DNA from: Clostridiales bacterium
GTDB lineage: Bacteria > Bacillota > Clostridia > Christensenellales > Borkfalkiaceae
Direction of reading: 5' to 3'
DNA: 38,085 nucleotides
Assembly: GCA_015069565.1 (NCBI GenBank)
Contig: SVIJ01000011.1
Location: forward strand, 1-38,085
The notes beneath the pieces are model-generated. The model saw nothing but the letters and a program-made list of their open reading frames with translations. It did no database searches and was not told where the DNA came from. The position numbers were made by a program, and so were the translations under genes. Below, piece after piece: positions 25,473 to 34,128 of the stretch (positions are counted from its first letter, which is position 1; every line of letters starts with the position of its first letter).

Positions 25473-25501
25473 ATTGTATCACATTCAATCGAAAAAGTCA
25501 A
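25473..25501 (-). promoter_or_regulatory. Sigma-A promoter of the MoxR-VWA operon
   Basis: On the minus strand TTGACT, 17 nt, TACAAT. Directly upstream of the -35 lies an AT-only inverted repeat (ATTTATAT-ATAC-ATATAAAT, 25501-25520) that may act as an UP element. Confidence 0.85.
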
Positions 25502-25539
25502 TTTATATATACATATAAATCAAAATTTCCGCAAAAAAA

Positions 25540-25572
25540 GGCAAAAAAACAAGCGCCGCAAATCTGCGACGC
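25540..25572 (-). terminator. Intrinsic terminator after the esterase gene
   Basis: On the minus strand GCGTCGCA-GATT-TGCGGCGC (8 bp, one G-U) followed by TTGTTTTTTT. It ends the long mnmE-to-esterase run. Confidence 0.85.
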
Positions 25573-25603
25573 CGTTTTGTTAAAACTGTTAAGTAAAAAA
25601 CAA

Positions 25604-26434
25604 TTAGTACGGTTCTTGAACGTAGATACGGAAGAACTTGCAGCACTCGTCCACCCAGCCGTTTGCGCAAGCCGTTCCTTCTTCCGAATACATACAGGAA
25701 ATTTCTCTATCCGAAGTGGAAAGTCCATGCTCGCCAAACGGATAAATATGCAACGCAAAGCGCACGTTTGCCTTTTTGAGAGCCGTAGCGTAGCGCAAGG
25801 CGTTTTCACAAGTGACAACGCTATCTTCAAAGGTCGACCAAATAAACGCAGGGGGCGTATCTTGCGTGACCAGCTCATCCATGCACAGGCGGTTTATGAG
25901 CGCTTCCCTTTCTTCTTCGGGCAGGTTTGCTGTCAAATTGATATACGAGCCGATATGCCCCACGTTGTAAATCACGGGATAGGAAAGCCCCACCGCCGTA
26001 GGCTTACAATCGAGCGGCTTGCCATACAGCTCTTCTATGCGCATATGCTCACAGGAAATATTTGCCACCAAATGTCCGCCCGCGGAAAAGCCGACCGCAA
26101 ACACTTCTTCGGGGTTGACGGAGTATTCTTCCGCATTTTTACGCACATAATCGAACGCCGCCGCAAGCTCTAAAAGCTGTTCCGGGTAAGCAACCCCGTC
26201 GTTCACCGTCGTATAGGTCAAGATGAACGTTTGGAAGCCTCGCGCCAAGAACGCCGCCGCCACCGTTTCCGCTTCACGCTTAGAGCACATTCCGTACCCG
26301 CCGCCGGGAACAACAATCACCGCAGGGCGCTTCCAGTCCATTTTTTGATCGAAGGGCATATCGATACACAAAGACGACAATTTGCCCCCCTTCAAGCCGT
26401 ATTCTTTTCCAAGATCCAACGTTTTACAAATCAT
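25604..26434 (-). CDS. Alpha/beta-hydrolase, esterase/acetylesterase type
   Basis: The 276-aa cytoplasmic protein has the oxyanion-hole motif VVPGGGYGMCSKRE (about 41-54), the nucleophile elbow GFSAGG (Ser117), an acid Asp in WSTFEDSVVT (about 211) and the final His in YPFGEHGLS (about 243). This is the esterase/lipase fold of the BD-FAE and acetyl-xylan esterase-like enzymes, which deacylate small or carbohydrate esters. No signal peptide is visible, so the substrate is imported or internal. AAGGGGAT precedes the ATG. It follows gltX by 36 nt and is the last gene before the terminator. Substrate cannot be read from sequence. Confidence 0.9.
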   Translation of the reverse strand: MICKTLDLGKEYGLKGGKLSSLCIDMPFDQKMDWKRPAVIVVPGGGYGMCSKREAETVAAAFLARGFQTFILTYTTVNDGVAYPEQLLELAAAFDYVRKNAEEYSVNPEEVFAVGFSAGGHLVANISCEHMRIEELYGKPLDCKPTAVGLSYPVIYNVGHIGSYINLTANLPEEEREALINRLCMDELVTQDTPPAFIWSTFEDSVVTCENALRYATALKKANVRFALHIYPFGEHGLSTSDREISCMYSEEGTACANGWVDECCKFFRIYVQEPY

Positions 26435-26470
26435 ACTATCCCCTTTGCCAAAATCGGCTTATTGTTGTCA

Positions 26471-28111
26471 TTACAATGCAGAAATTGCCGCATTCCATCT
26501 TGCGCGAGTTTGCTCTTCGCCCAAAATTTGCATGATCGTCCAAAGGTCGGGGGTATTCGTCAGCCCCGTCGTCGCTACGCGAAGCACTTCCGCCACGTCC
26601 GCAACGCTACCGGGGAAGGCTTCGGGATTCGCCTTATACGCCTTCATATCCGTTGCAAAGCCGTTTTGCTCCGCAACCCCCTTCACCTTGCCAAACCAGC
26701 CTTGGTTGTCGTCCGCGTGATCGTACGCCGCCGCAAAGTCTTCGAGAATCTTCTTCACCGTCACGCTATCCAGCTTATAGGTGTATTCAGGCTTGAAACT
26801 ACCTTCAAAGAACCAAGCGATAAGTTCGAGCGCCTGCTTCGCGCAAACAAAGTCCTTTCTACGCTTCTTGCCGCCGATCCCCATATACAGCGTAAGGATG
26901 TTGAGCATACGCTCTCTATCCACAAAGTAGCCCTTTTGCTCGTCCGTGCCGTATTCGTTTGCCCATTCGCGCAAGAAATCGAAGGTCTCTTCCGCAGAAA
27001 GGGTTGCCATATACGTCTTGGCAATGTCGTTGAGCTTCACGATATCGAACAGCGCGCCGCTCTTGCCCATTTTGCCGATGGAGTACTTGAACTCGTCAAG
27101 CGGCGTTTCGGGATTTTTGAGCAGCCATTCTTCAAAGTTGGAGTTCAAAAGGGTGAGCATGTACGTCTTCACCGCCATTTTGTGATACCCCTGCTCGCGA
27201 TAGAAGGTGAGCGAAGCCTCGGGGTCTTTACGCTTGGAAAGCTTGCGGCGCACGTCCCCGTCAATCTTTTGAATGGAGCAGTTGTGTCCGTAGCGCGGAA
27301 GCTTGAACCCAAGAACGTTGAAAAGCTCGATATGGATGGGCAAGGAAGACAGCCATTCTTCCCCACGAATCACGAGCGTGGTACGCATAAAGTGATCGTC
27401 GATTGCGTGCGCAAAATGGTAAGTAGGAATTCCGTCCGATTTCAAGATTACGACGTCTTGGTTGTTTTCAGTGACGGTGATCTCCCCCTTCACCGCGTCG
27501 CGGAAGGTGTGCTTTTTCTCCACGTCCCCCTGCGAGCGCAAGCGGATAACGTACGGCTTGCCCGCCTTGACGTTTGCGATGATCTCTTCTTCCGTCAAAT
27601 CACGGCATTTTGCAAACTCCCCGTAGTAGCCGGGCAGAAGCTTGTTTTCCGTTTGATAGTTGCGGATGCCTTCCAAATCTTCTTCGGTGCAAAAGCAAGG
27701 GTACGCCAAGCCGCGCTTGATCAAATCCTTTGCAAACGCATGATAGACTTCCGCGCGCTGACGTTGATAATAAGGTCCATAATTGCCACCCATGTCCGCG
27801 CCTTCGTCAAATTCCACGCCAAAATATTTCAGCGAAGACTGGATAACTTCCACCGCGCCTTCCACCTTTCTTTTTTCATCCGTATCTTCAATACGCAGGT
27901 AGAAAACGCCGCCGCTTTGGTGGGCGATGCGCTCGTTTGCCAAGGCAACGTACAGGTTGCCGATGTGCATAAAGCCCGTGGGGCTGGGGGCAAGACGGGT
28001 GACTTCCGCGCCCTTTTCCAGCGCACGCTCAGGATAAAGCTCTTCGTAGTATTCGAGCGGCTTTATATCCGCATCGGGAATTAAAATCTCCGCGATCTTT
28101 TCGTAGTTCAT
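26471..28111 (-). CDS. gltX: Glutamate--tRNA ligase
   Basis: The 546-aa class I synthetase has APSPTGFMHIGN (HIGH motif at 49-52) and KLSKRKDPEA (KMSKS motif near 290). It charges tRNA-Glu in the cytoplasm; in organisms without GlnRS it may also mischarge tRNA-Gln for amidation. The protein is longer than the typical 485 aa, with about 36 residues before the VTRLAPSPTG strand and an enlarged C-terminal part, a form I know from some Clostridia. I chose the ATG at 28111, preceded by TAGGAGTG at 7 nt; a longer frame to 28159 has a basic non-homologous head. No T-box leader is seen in the 93-nt gap to the previous gene. Confidence 0.95.
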   Translation of the reverse strand: MNYEKIAEILIPDADIKPLEYYEELYPERALEKGAEVTRLAPSPTGFMHIGNLYVALANERIAHQSGGVFYLRIEDTDEKRKVEGAVEVIQSSLKYFGVEFDEGADMGGNYGPYYQRQRAEVYHAFAKDLIKRGLAYPCFCTEEDLEGIRNYQTENKLLPGYYGEFAKCRDLTEEEIIANVKAGKPYVIRLRSQGDVEKKHTFRDAVKGEITVTENNQDVVILKSDGIPTYHFAHAIDDHFMRTTLVIRGEEWLSSLPIHIELFNVLGFKLPRYGHNCSIQKIDGDVRRKLSKRKDPEASLTFYREQGYHKMAVKTYMLTLLNSNFEEWLLKNPETPLDEFKYSIGKMGKSGALFDIVKLNDIAKTYMATLSAEETFDFLREWANEYGTDEQKGYFVDRERMLNILTLYMGIGGKKRRKDFVCAKQALELIAWFFEGSFKPEYTYKLDSVTVKKILEDFAAAYDHADDNQGWFGKVKGVAEQNGFATDMKAYKANPEAFPGSVADVAEVLRVATTGLTNTPDLWTIMQILGEEQTRARWNAAISAL

Positions 28112-28204
28112 ATATTTCACTCCTAATTTTGTTCTATTTTTTGCCCGAAATTTACGCAAATTTTAGCATAAATTTACGGTTTTTTTCGTGTTTTTTGCGC
28201 CATT

Positions 28205-29236
28205 TTATAGCATAAAATCGACGTTTTTGGGCGTAATTTCATACAATCCGTTTTCAATTCCGTGCACGATTTCCACCGCAAGAGCCGACGTCGGCGTTTC
28301 CACCCCGACTTCCTTCCCTGCTGCAACCACCGCGCCGCAGACAAAATCAACGTCGCATTTTTTACCCTTTTCGATATCGGTGAGCATCCCTGATTTCAGC
28401 CGTTTATGCCTTCTCATCGCGTAAGGAAAGAGCAAATGCGCCACCCATGTCTTCAACCAACCGCTTCCCCCGAAAAACTTTTCGAGGTCGTGACCCTGCA
28501 ATTTTTCCAAGGCTACGCCGCTTGCCTTTGCCACCGTCACCGTTTCCTGTATGATCCTTATGGCAAGCCTTTTGGTCTTTCTTCCCTTTGCCACCTGCCC
28601 GAAGGTTTGCCCCGTGATCGTCGAAAGGGTGGAAAGCGCCGCATTGATGGCAAGCTTTGCCCAGCGCGCCCCTGCTAAGTTTTCCGTCGTTTGCACAAAC
28701 GCAGGATTGCCGATCGCTTCCCCTGCCTTTTGCAAAATCGAGTACAAAAGCGGGGTTTTGGAATTGTCGTTTTGATAGCCGCCGCAAAGGACGGACATTG
28801 CAGAGAGCGAAGACGTGAGCGCCATTTCACCGCCGCCGATAAAGGTTGCGCCGAAGGACATCACCGCGCCGTACGCTCTATCCGCGCCCAAAACCTGCGC
28901 CACCGAACGCTCGGGCAAGCCGTTTTGCGTCGTGCAAACAATCCCGTCTTCCGTCAAATATTCCTGCAAAAAAGTGAGCACTTCGACGTTCTTGCTCTGC
29001 TTGGTCATCAGGAAAATTACGTCGTATTTCCCCTGCATTTCATCAGGCAACAGGGCGGAAACCTTTACGTTTTTCACCACCCCGTCCGCTTCGCAACGCA
29101 CCGTTGCGCCGTGGCTCTTCATTCCTTCCACGTGCGCGCGGTTGCGGCTGATTAAATCGACCGCCATGCCCCCTTCCGTCAAAAACGCGCCAAGCACCGT
29201 ACCCATCGCACCCGCGCCGTAAATTGCTACCCTCAC
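28205..29236 (-). CDS. 2-dehydropantoate 2-reductase family protein (ketopantoate reductase)
   Basis: The 343-aa protein opens with the NAD(P) Rossmann motif VAIYGAGAMGT (GxGxxG at 7-12). The C-terminal domain has ENLAGARWAKLAINAALSTL with the catalytic Lys, and MLTDIEKGKKCDVDFVCGAVV, which matches the substrate-side signature of PanE/ApbA. The family reduces ketopantoate to pantoate for CoA synthesis, but several paralogues act on other 2-oxo acids, and no panB/panC is adjacent, so I leave the symbol open. The start is GTG, overlapping the shikimate kinase stop (GTGA) with AAGGAG 8 nt upstream. Confidence 0.88.
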   Translation of the reverse strand: MRVAIYGAGAMGTVLGAFLTEGGMAVDLISRNRAHVEGMKSHGATVRCEADGVVKNVKVSALLPDEMQGKYDVIFLMTKQSKNVEVLTFLQEYLTEDGIVCTTQNGLPERSVAQVLGADRAYGAVMSFGATFIGGGEMALTSSLSAMSVLCGGYQNDNSKTPLLYSILQKAGEAIGNPAFVQTTENLAGARWAKLAINAALSTLSTITGQTFGQVAKGRKTKRLAIRIIQETVTVAKASGVALEKLQGHDLEKFFGGSGWLKTWVAHLLFPYAMRRHKRLKSGMLTDIEKGKKCDVDFVCGAVVAAGKEVGVETPTSALAVEIVHGIENGLYEITPKNVDFML

Positions 29237-29727
29237 AGGACAAGCTCCTTGATGCGCTGCGCCGCTTCTTCCACCGTCAGCCCGTCTAAGCATACGATAA
29301 CGTCCGCATATTTTTCATAGAGCGGCGTTCTTTCGTCGTACAAATCCTTTAAGGTAAAGCCGTCTTTCAGGGCAACGCCGCGCGCCTTTAAGTCCCCCAA
29401 GCGGCGGTCAATCTCTTCATAAGAGAGCTGCATATAGACAACCTTACCGATCTTTTTGAGCGCTTCCACCGCCTTTTCGCGGTAGATAACGCTCCCCCCC
29501 GTCGCAATTACACAACGGGACGCGCAAAGCTCGGAATTGACCTTCGCTTCAATATCCAAAAAGGCTTCCCTGCCCTTCTTTTCGATAATCTCGGGCAGGC
29601 GCATACCTTCGCGCGCGACAATTACGCTATCGCTATCAATATAGCCGTAGCCGATATATTCGGATAAATACGTGCCCACCGTGGTTTTGCCGCAGCCAGG
29701 CATACCGATCAAGATAATGTTTTGCAT
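29233..29727 (-). CDS. aroK: Shikimate kinase
   Basis: The 164-aa protein phosphorylates shikimate at O3 with ATP in chorismate synthesis. It has Walker A GMPGCGKTT (8-16), IDSDSVI (Asp31/Asp33) for Mg and shikimate, GREAFLDIEAKV with the substrate Arg, ATGGSVIY (the GGG motif with Ser in the third place) and the DERTPLYEKYAD segment with the late Arg. Length is typical. GGAGAA precedes the ATG, which lies 3 nt after the Nudix stop. No other aromatic pathway genes are adjacent. Confidence 0.92.
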   Translation of the reverse strand: MQNIILIGMPGCGKTTVGTYLSEYIGYGYIDSDSVIVAREGMRLPEIIEKKGREAFLDIEAKVNSELCASRCVIATGGSVIYREKAVEALKKIGKVVYMQLSYEEIDRRLGDLKARGVALKDGFTLKDLYDERTPLYEKYADVIVCLDGLTVEEAAQRIKELVL

Positions 29728-29730
29728 ACT

Positions 29731-30132
29731 TTATTCTCCAAAGACCCGTTTGATGGAATTGACAATTTCCGCGTCCGCAGGCGCCCATTCGTCCGCATTC
29801 AGCTCAGACGGCGCGAACCAACGGTAGCTCTCGTGTTCCTTCAAGACAAACGCCGAGCGCATTTCGCACTCGTACAGCCAAAGGGTGATGATAAAATCGG
29901 GATACTCATACGTATCGCTTGCATACAAATTGCCTACACAAACGTCCATATCGAGTTCTTCCTTCAACTCTCTTTTTACAGCGTCTTCGCCCCGTTCGCC
30001 CTGTTCGATTTTACCGCCAGCGAACTCGTATTTGTGCGCGACGTAGGGATACGGGCTATCCCCGCGCTTGGTTGCCAGCAGCTTTCCGTCCTGAAAGATG
30101 AGCGCCGCCGCTACTTGCACGTGTTTTTTCAT
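29731..30132 (-). CDS. Nudix hydrolase, MutT-like
   Basis: The 133-aa protein carries a complete Nudix box, GKIEQGERGEDAVKRELKEEL, preceded by KYEFAGG, as in MutT/CTP-pyrophosphohydrolase type enzymes that clean up oxidised or excess (d)NTPs. I prefer the ATG at 30132 (MKKHVQVAAAL): AGGCAGGT lies 9 nt before it but touches the upstream in-frame ATG at 30141, which is too close for initiation. The box residues REL and EE are all intact. Co-transcribed with aroK and the phosphatase gene upstream. Confidence 0.9.
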   Translation of the reverse strand: MKKHVQVAAALIFQDGKLLATKRGDSPYPYVAHKYEFAGGKIEQGERGEDAVKRELKEELDMDVCVGNLYASDTYEYPDFIITLWLYECEMRSAFVLKEHESYRWFAPSELNADEWAPADAEIVNSIKRVFGE

Positions 30133-30170
30133 TAAACGCATACCTGCCTATCTGTTTTTTGCTGTTTTAA

Positions 30171-30902
30171 TCAATCGTGTCGATCGTCGGAATGGAAGAT
30201 TTCGCAAAATCTTGCCGACGAAGACGGCTCTTCACCGCCTGCATACAAATGGCTGACGTCCCCAAAGCCGCAACAACGGAATACCGCCGTGCCTTCCCTG
30301 CGCTCTTCGGTATAGAGCGTCGTCACCGACGTGGGCAACGCCACGAAATGATGCCAAAGCGGAATGGGAGAAATGCCGCATAAATGCGAAAGCAATACCA
30401 TTTCCAACCCAAAGTGGCAAAAGAGCACGATCGTTTCCGTATGCCCCTGTTCTGTGCGGTAAACGTTGCCGTCACGCTTATAGCCGTGGGAAGCCAAAAG
30501 CTCGTCCAAACCGTCCGTCACCTTGCGGTATCGCTGTTCCATACCGCCCTTGACGTAATAATCCTGCTGATACCAGCGATCCTTATCGTACATTTGCGCA
30601 TCGTCAATCCATTCCGCAGGAAGCATATCCCAAGGAATATCGCGAAGCCGCCCCGAAGGGAGCGTGCAGGTACAGCCAAACTCTTTCAGCCAGTCCTTGA
30701 TTACCACTTCCGACTGTTTGCCATGCGCTTTCGCCACGTAATCGCAGGTATGCCTTGCCCTGCCAAGCGGTGAAGAATAGAAATGATCGATCTTTTCCTT
30801 CGAAAGCTTTGCGGCAAGCAACGCCGCTTCGCGGTGTCCTTTTTCCGTCAAGGTATCGTGCTCATAATCGGGATCGCCGTGACGAACGATCAAAATTCTC
30901 AT
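30171..30902 (-). CDS. Histidine phosphatase superfamily protein (phosphoglycerate mutase-like)
   Basis: The 243-aa protein begins MRILIVRHGDPDYEHDTLTE with the RHG catalytic motif (His8), followed by YSSPLGRARHT with the phosphate-binding Arg, and a later LFCHFGLEMVL with the second catalytic His. These are the hallmarks of branch 1 histidine phosphatases, which remove phosphate from small metabolites or proteins. The ATG overlaps the hemW stop by 4 nt (ATGA). The substrate cannot be deduced; the family spans mutases, phosphatases and cobalamin or sugar phosphatases. Confidence 0.9.
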   Translation of the reverse strand: MRILIVRHGDPDYEHDTLTEKGHREAALLAAKLSKEKIDHFYSSPLGRARHTCDYVAKAHGKQSEVVIKDWLKEFGCTCTLPSGRLRDIPWDMLPAEWIDDAQMYDKDRWYQQDYYVKGGMEQRYRKVTDGLDELLASHGYKRDGNVYRTEQGHTETIVLFCHFGLEMVLLSHLCGISPIPLWHHFVALPTSVTTLYTEERREGTAVFRCCGFGDVSHLYAGGEEPSSSARFCEIFHSDDRHD

Positions 30903-32020
30903 ACGTCTTTTTCCTCCAAGAAGGGCATCAAAACGGAATTTTGTACGTACAGGTATTCGTCCTTGATGCGAAGGCTATCGCCCACCAGCTCCAAATACGG
31001 CAGACTCTTTTGGAACGCCTTCGGGAAATCGTCCCCGACGTTCGTGCCGAATTGCTTTTTGTACTCCTTCAAGGAAACACCGTATTTTGTACGTAGTCCG
31101 AGCATAATAAACTCGAACTTCGCTTCGTCTTCCGTCACCTTTTCGCAGGTGACCGCAGGATAGAAGCCCGAAATGATACACTTCATGTATTCGTCCAAAT
31201 CGAAGGTATTGGTGAAGCGCTGCCCGAGCATAAACGAGCTTGCCGAAACGCCAAAGCCGATATATTCGCCCCGCTTCCAGTAGATGAGATTGTGACGACT
31301 TTCGTACCCTTCCATCGCAAAGTTGGAAACTTCGTAGCGGGTATATCCCTTCTCTTTAAGCAGGGAATAGCCGTAGGCGTAAAGCTCCGCTACTTCGTCG
31401 CTATCGGGCAGTTCGCCATTGAGATAATCGGTGTAGATCGGCGTGCCGTCTTCCACCGTCAACGCGTACATGGATATGTGTTTTGAGCCGCAAGCGTGCG
31501 CAAGCTCGATCGTTTTGCGGACGTCTTCCTTCGTTTGATTTTTCAGCCCCAGCATAACGTCCGTGCTGAAATTTTCCCCTTCCAAAAGCTTGGTGGCATA
31601 GACGTAGTCGCGTACGTTATGGATACGTCCAAGGTCTTCGAGCTGTTCGTCGATTGCCGTTTGTAAGCCGATGGAAAAGCGGTTGATTCCTGCTTCCTTA
31701 TACGTCTTGACCTTCGCTTCGCTGATCGTACCAGGGTTGAGTTCAAGCGTGATTTCCGCATCGTCCGCAAGCGTGAAGCAAGCGCGGATTTGTTTCATCG
31801 CGCCCGCAATCAGCTTCGGGGGAATATAGGAAGGCGTACCGCCACCGAAATAGACGGTGTCGAATACGTAGTTTTTCAGTTCTTCCCCACGCATTTTCAG
31901 TTCCTTATAAAGACAAGCCATATACGCTTCCGCGTAAGTGATCCTATCGGGAAAGGATACGAAATCGCAATAGGTGCATTTATGCCGACAAAAAGGCACG
32001 TGGATATAGATACCAGGCAT
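30899..32020 (-). CDS. hemW: HemW-type radical SAM heme chaperone
   Basis: The 373-aa protein starts MPGIYIHVPFCRHKCTYCDF, with the radical-SAM CxxxCxxC cysteines at 11, 15 and 18, then YFGGGTPSYI (SAM site) and ELNPGTISEAKVK, typical of HemW (formerly HemN-like oxygen-independent coproporphyrinogen oxidase homologue). HemW binds heme and delivers it to respiratory enzymes; it lacks the HemN extra N-terminal residues. I chose the ATG at 32020 because AGGAG lies 8 nt before it; the frame extends upstream into the hairpin element but that part is not protein-like. In many Bacillota hemW follows lepA, as here. Confidence 0.93.
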   Translation of the reverse strand: MPGIYIHVPFCRHKCTYCDFVSFPDRITYAEAYMACLYKELKMRGEELKNYVFDTVYFGGGTPSYIPPKLIAGAMKQIRACFTLADDAEITLELNPGTISEAKVKTYKEAGINRFSIGLQTAIDEQLEDLGRIHNVRDYVYATKLLEGENFSTDVMLGLKNQTKEDVRKTIELAHACGSKHISMYALTVEDGTPIYTDYLNGELPDSDEVAELYAYGYSLLKEKGYTRYEVSNFAMEGYESRHNLIYWKRGEYIGFGVSASSFMLGQRFTNTFDLDEYMKCIISGFYPAVTCEKVTEDEAKFEFIMLGLRTKYGVSLKEYKKQFGTNVGDDFPKAFQKSLPYLELVGDSLRIKDEYLYVQNSVLMPFLEEKDV

Positions 32021-32037
32021 ATGAGTACTCCTAAAAG

Positions 32038-32246
32038 AGTGAATTGATTTGCGTTGCAAATCGTGCATTGCGCCTAACGGCGCGTGAATTGACAGCTTCG
32101 CCGTCGTGAATTGCTTGCCTATCGGCAAGCGTTATGGAAATATTAAAATAATTCCGCAACGCAAGGCAATGCCTTGCATTTCACGTTTTCGCTAGAAAAG
32201 AATTCACGAAAACTCTGTTTTCAATTCACACCGCAGGCAATTCACT
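32038..32246. repeat. Branched palindromic element: hairpins joined by 9-nt linkers of mirrored orientation
   Basis: The 256-nt gap between lepA and hemW is nearly filled by one structure. In the left half the linker cgtgaattg (32038-32046, 32062-32070, 32083-32091, 32105-32113) alternates with short hairpins: ATTTGC/GCAAAT, CGCC/GGCG, ACaGC/GCcGT, CTTGCC/GGCAAG. A central AT-rich loop (32138-32152) is closed by CGTT..GGAA / TTCC..AACG. In the right half the linker appears as its reverse complement (catttcacg, gaattcacg, caattcaca, caattcact) between hairpins CAAGGC/GCCTTG, TTTTC/GAAAA, AAAAC/GTTTT and a tiny CC/GG. The outermost linkers, AGTGAATTG and CAATTCACT, are exact complements. The whole can fold into one stem bearing side hairpins. 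It shows no coding potential. Probably a mobile or RNA-level element. Confidence 0.8.
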
Positions 32247-32276
32247 GTATTGTATTGCGAAGTATATTCTTGACTT

Positions 32277-34085
32277 TTAATCTTTGTTGGTTTTAAGAAT
32301 TTCCATAAATACTTCGGACGGCACTTCTACGCTGCCCACTTGGCGCATACGCTTTTTGCCTTCCTTTTGCTTTTCAAGAAGCTTTCTTTTACGAGTGATG
32401 TCGCCGCCATAGCACTTCGCCAAGACGTCCTTGCGTACCGCCTTGACCGTTTCTCTTGCAATGATCTTACTGCCGATTGCCGCCTGTACGGGAATTTCAA
32501 ACAGCTGACGGGGAATCGCCCCCTTCAAGTTCTCGCAAAGCGTTCTACCGCGCTCGTAGGCGCTGCCTTCGAACACAATCGACGAGAGCGCGTCGCAAAT
32601 TTCGCCGTTCAGCAGGATATCCAAACGGACAAGCTTCGATTTTTGATAGCCTGCAAGCTCATAATCAAAGCTTGCATAGCCGCGCGTACGCGATTTCAAG
32701 CCGTCGAAGAAATCGTATACAATTTCGTTCAAGGGCAAGGTGTATTCCAGCTTAACGCGACGCTGATCAACGTAAGTCATGTTCTTGAACACGCCACGCT
32801 TTTCCTTGCAAAGATCCATCACCGCGCCCATATAATCGGACGGCGTGTAAATTTCTGCCTTGACAATCGGCTCTTCCATGTATTCGATATCCGAAGGATC
32901 GGGCAGATGCGACGGGTTGTCCACGTAGAACTCTTCCCCGTCCGTCTTGTGCACCAAATAGCTTACCGACGGCGCGGTGGTGATGATGTCGAGATTGAAC
33001 TCACGCTCAATCCGCTCTTGGATGATTTCCATATGCAAAAGCCCCAAGAAACCGCATCTAAAACCAAAGCCGAGCGCCACCGAGTTATCGGGCTCGAAAA
33101 TGAGCGACGCGTCGTTGAGTTGAAGCTTCAAAATCGCTTCCTTTAAGTCGTTAAACTTACTGCCGTCGAGCGGATAGATACCGCAAAAGACGACGGGTTG
33201 TACTTTTTTATAGCCAGGCAGGGGCTCTGCCGCAGGTCGCAACGCGTGCGTGACCGTATCCCCCACCGCTACGTCCTGAATGGATTTGATGGAAGCCGCA
33301 ATATACCCAACTTGCCCCGCTTCCAGCCTTTCCTTCGGGAACAGGTTGGGCGCGAACACACCCACTTCCGTCACGTCGTAGGTGGTATCCGAAAGGAAGG
33401 TGCGGATTTTATCCCCTACCTTCACTTCGCCGTCCTTGATGCGAACGAACAGGATAACCCCTTTATAGTTGTCGTAATAGCTATCGAAAATCAATGCCTT
33501 CAAGGGCGCTTCCGTGTCGCCGTCGGGGGCAGGAAAATAGGTGGTAATCGCTTCCAAAAGGTCTTCAATGTTCGTGCCTTCCTTTGCCGATACGCAGGGA
33601 ATCCCTTCCGCATCCAAGCCGATTACGTCTTCGATCTCCGCCTTCGCATCGTCGATACGAGCGCTGGGCAGGTCGATTTTATTGATAACGGGCAAGATTT
33701 CCAAGTTGTTTTCAAGCGCAAGATAGACGTTGGCAAGCGTTTGTGCTTCCACGCCCTGCGTTGCGTCCACAACCAAAATCGCACCTTCGCACGCCGCCAA
33801 GGAACGGCTGACTTCATAGGTAAAGTCGACGTGACCAGGGGTGTCAATCAGGTTGTATTCGTATTCCGTACCGTCCTTTGCGGTGTAGTACATTCTTACG
33901 GGCGTGAGCTTGATGGTAATGCCGCGTTCACGCTCGATGTCCATGCTGTCCAAAAGCTGTTCTTCCATATCGCGTTTGGATACCTGACCCGTCTTTTCAA
34001 TCAAACGATCGGCAAGCGTGCTCTTGCCGTGGTCGATGTGCGCGATAATGCAGAAATTGCGTATATTTTTATTAGGTTTCGCCAT
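32277..34085 (-). CDS. lepA: Elongation factor 4 (LepA)
   Basis: The 602-aa translational GTPase has the P-loop AHIDHGKST (15-23), switch I/II segments [10 protein letters not shown] and [11 protein letters not shown], and NKIDLPSA for guanine. The C-terminal part has the LepA-specific domain ([40 protein letters not shown]). Length is exactly as expected. It binds ribosomes and aids initiation/assembly or back-translocation under stress. The ribosome site (AAAGAGTG) is weak. It lies 43 nt after the LysR gene, and the branched element separates it from hemW. Confidence 0.97.
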   Translation of the reverse strand: MAKPNKNIRNFCIIAHIDHGKSTLADRLIEKTGQVSKRDMEEQLLDSMDIERERGITIKLTPVRMYYTAKDGTEYEYNLIDTPGHVDFTYEVSRSLAACEGAILVVDATQGVEAQTLANVYLALENNLEILPVINKIDLPSARIDDAKAEIEDVIGLDAEGIPCVSAKEGTNIEDLLEAITTYFPAPDGDTEAPLKALIFDSYYDNYKGVILFVRIKDGEVKVGDKIRTFLSDTTYDVTEVGVFAPNLFPKERLEAGQVGYIAASIKSIQDVAVGDTVTHALRPAAEPLPGYKKVQPVVFCGIYPLDGSKFNDLKEAILKLQLNDASLIFEPDNSVALGFGFRCGFLGLLHMEIIQERIEREFNLDIITTAPSVSYLVHKTDGEEFYVDNPSHLPDPSDIEYMEEPIVKAEIYTPSDYMGAVMDLCKEKRGVFKNMTYVDQRRVKLEYTLPLNEIVYDFFDGLKSRTRGYASFDYELAGYQKSKLVRLDILLNGEICDALSSIVFEGSAYERGRTLCENLKGAIPRQLFEIPVQAAIGSKIIARETVKAVRKDVLAKCYGGDITRKRKLLEKQKEGKKRMRQVGSVEVPSEVFMEILKTNKD

Positions 34086-34128
34086 AAATGATCACTCTTT
34101 TCGTTCTCTATAATTTTGCTGTTTAGAT

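Noticed and set aside
28112-28204. T-box or promoter upstream of gltX
   Set aside because: The gap is only 93 nt, AT-rich, without a specifier stem, T-box sequence or a clear -35/-10 pair.
30999-32128. Longer HemW start at 32128
   Set aside because: The extra 36 residues run into the hairpin element and precede the family N-terminus; the ATG at 32020 has a proper ribosome site.
32247-32276. TTGACT near 32270 as a plus-strand promoter
   Set aside because: No acceptable -10 at the right distance and it would run antisense into lepA.
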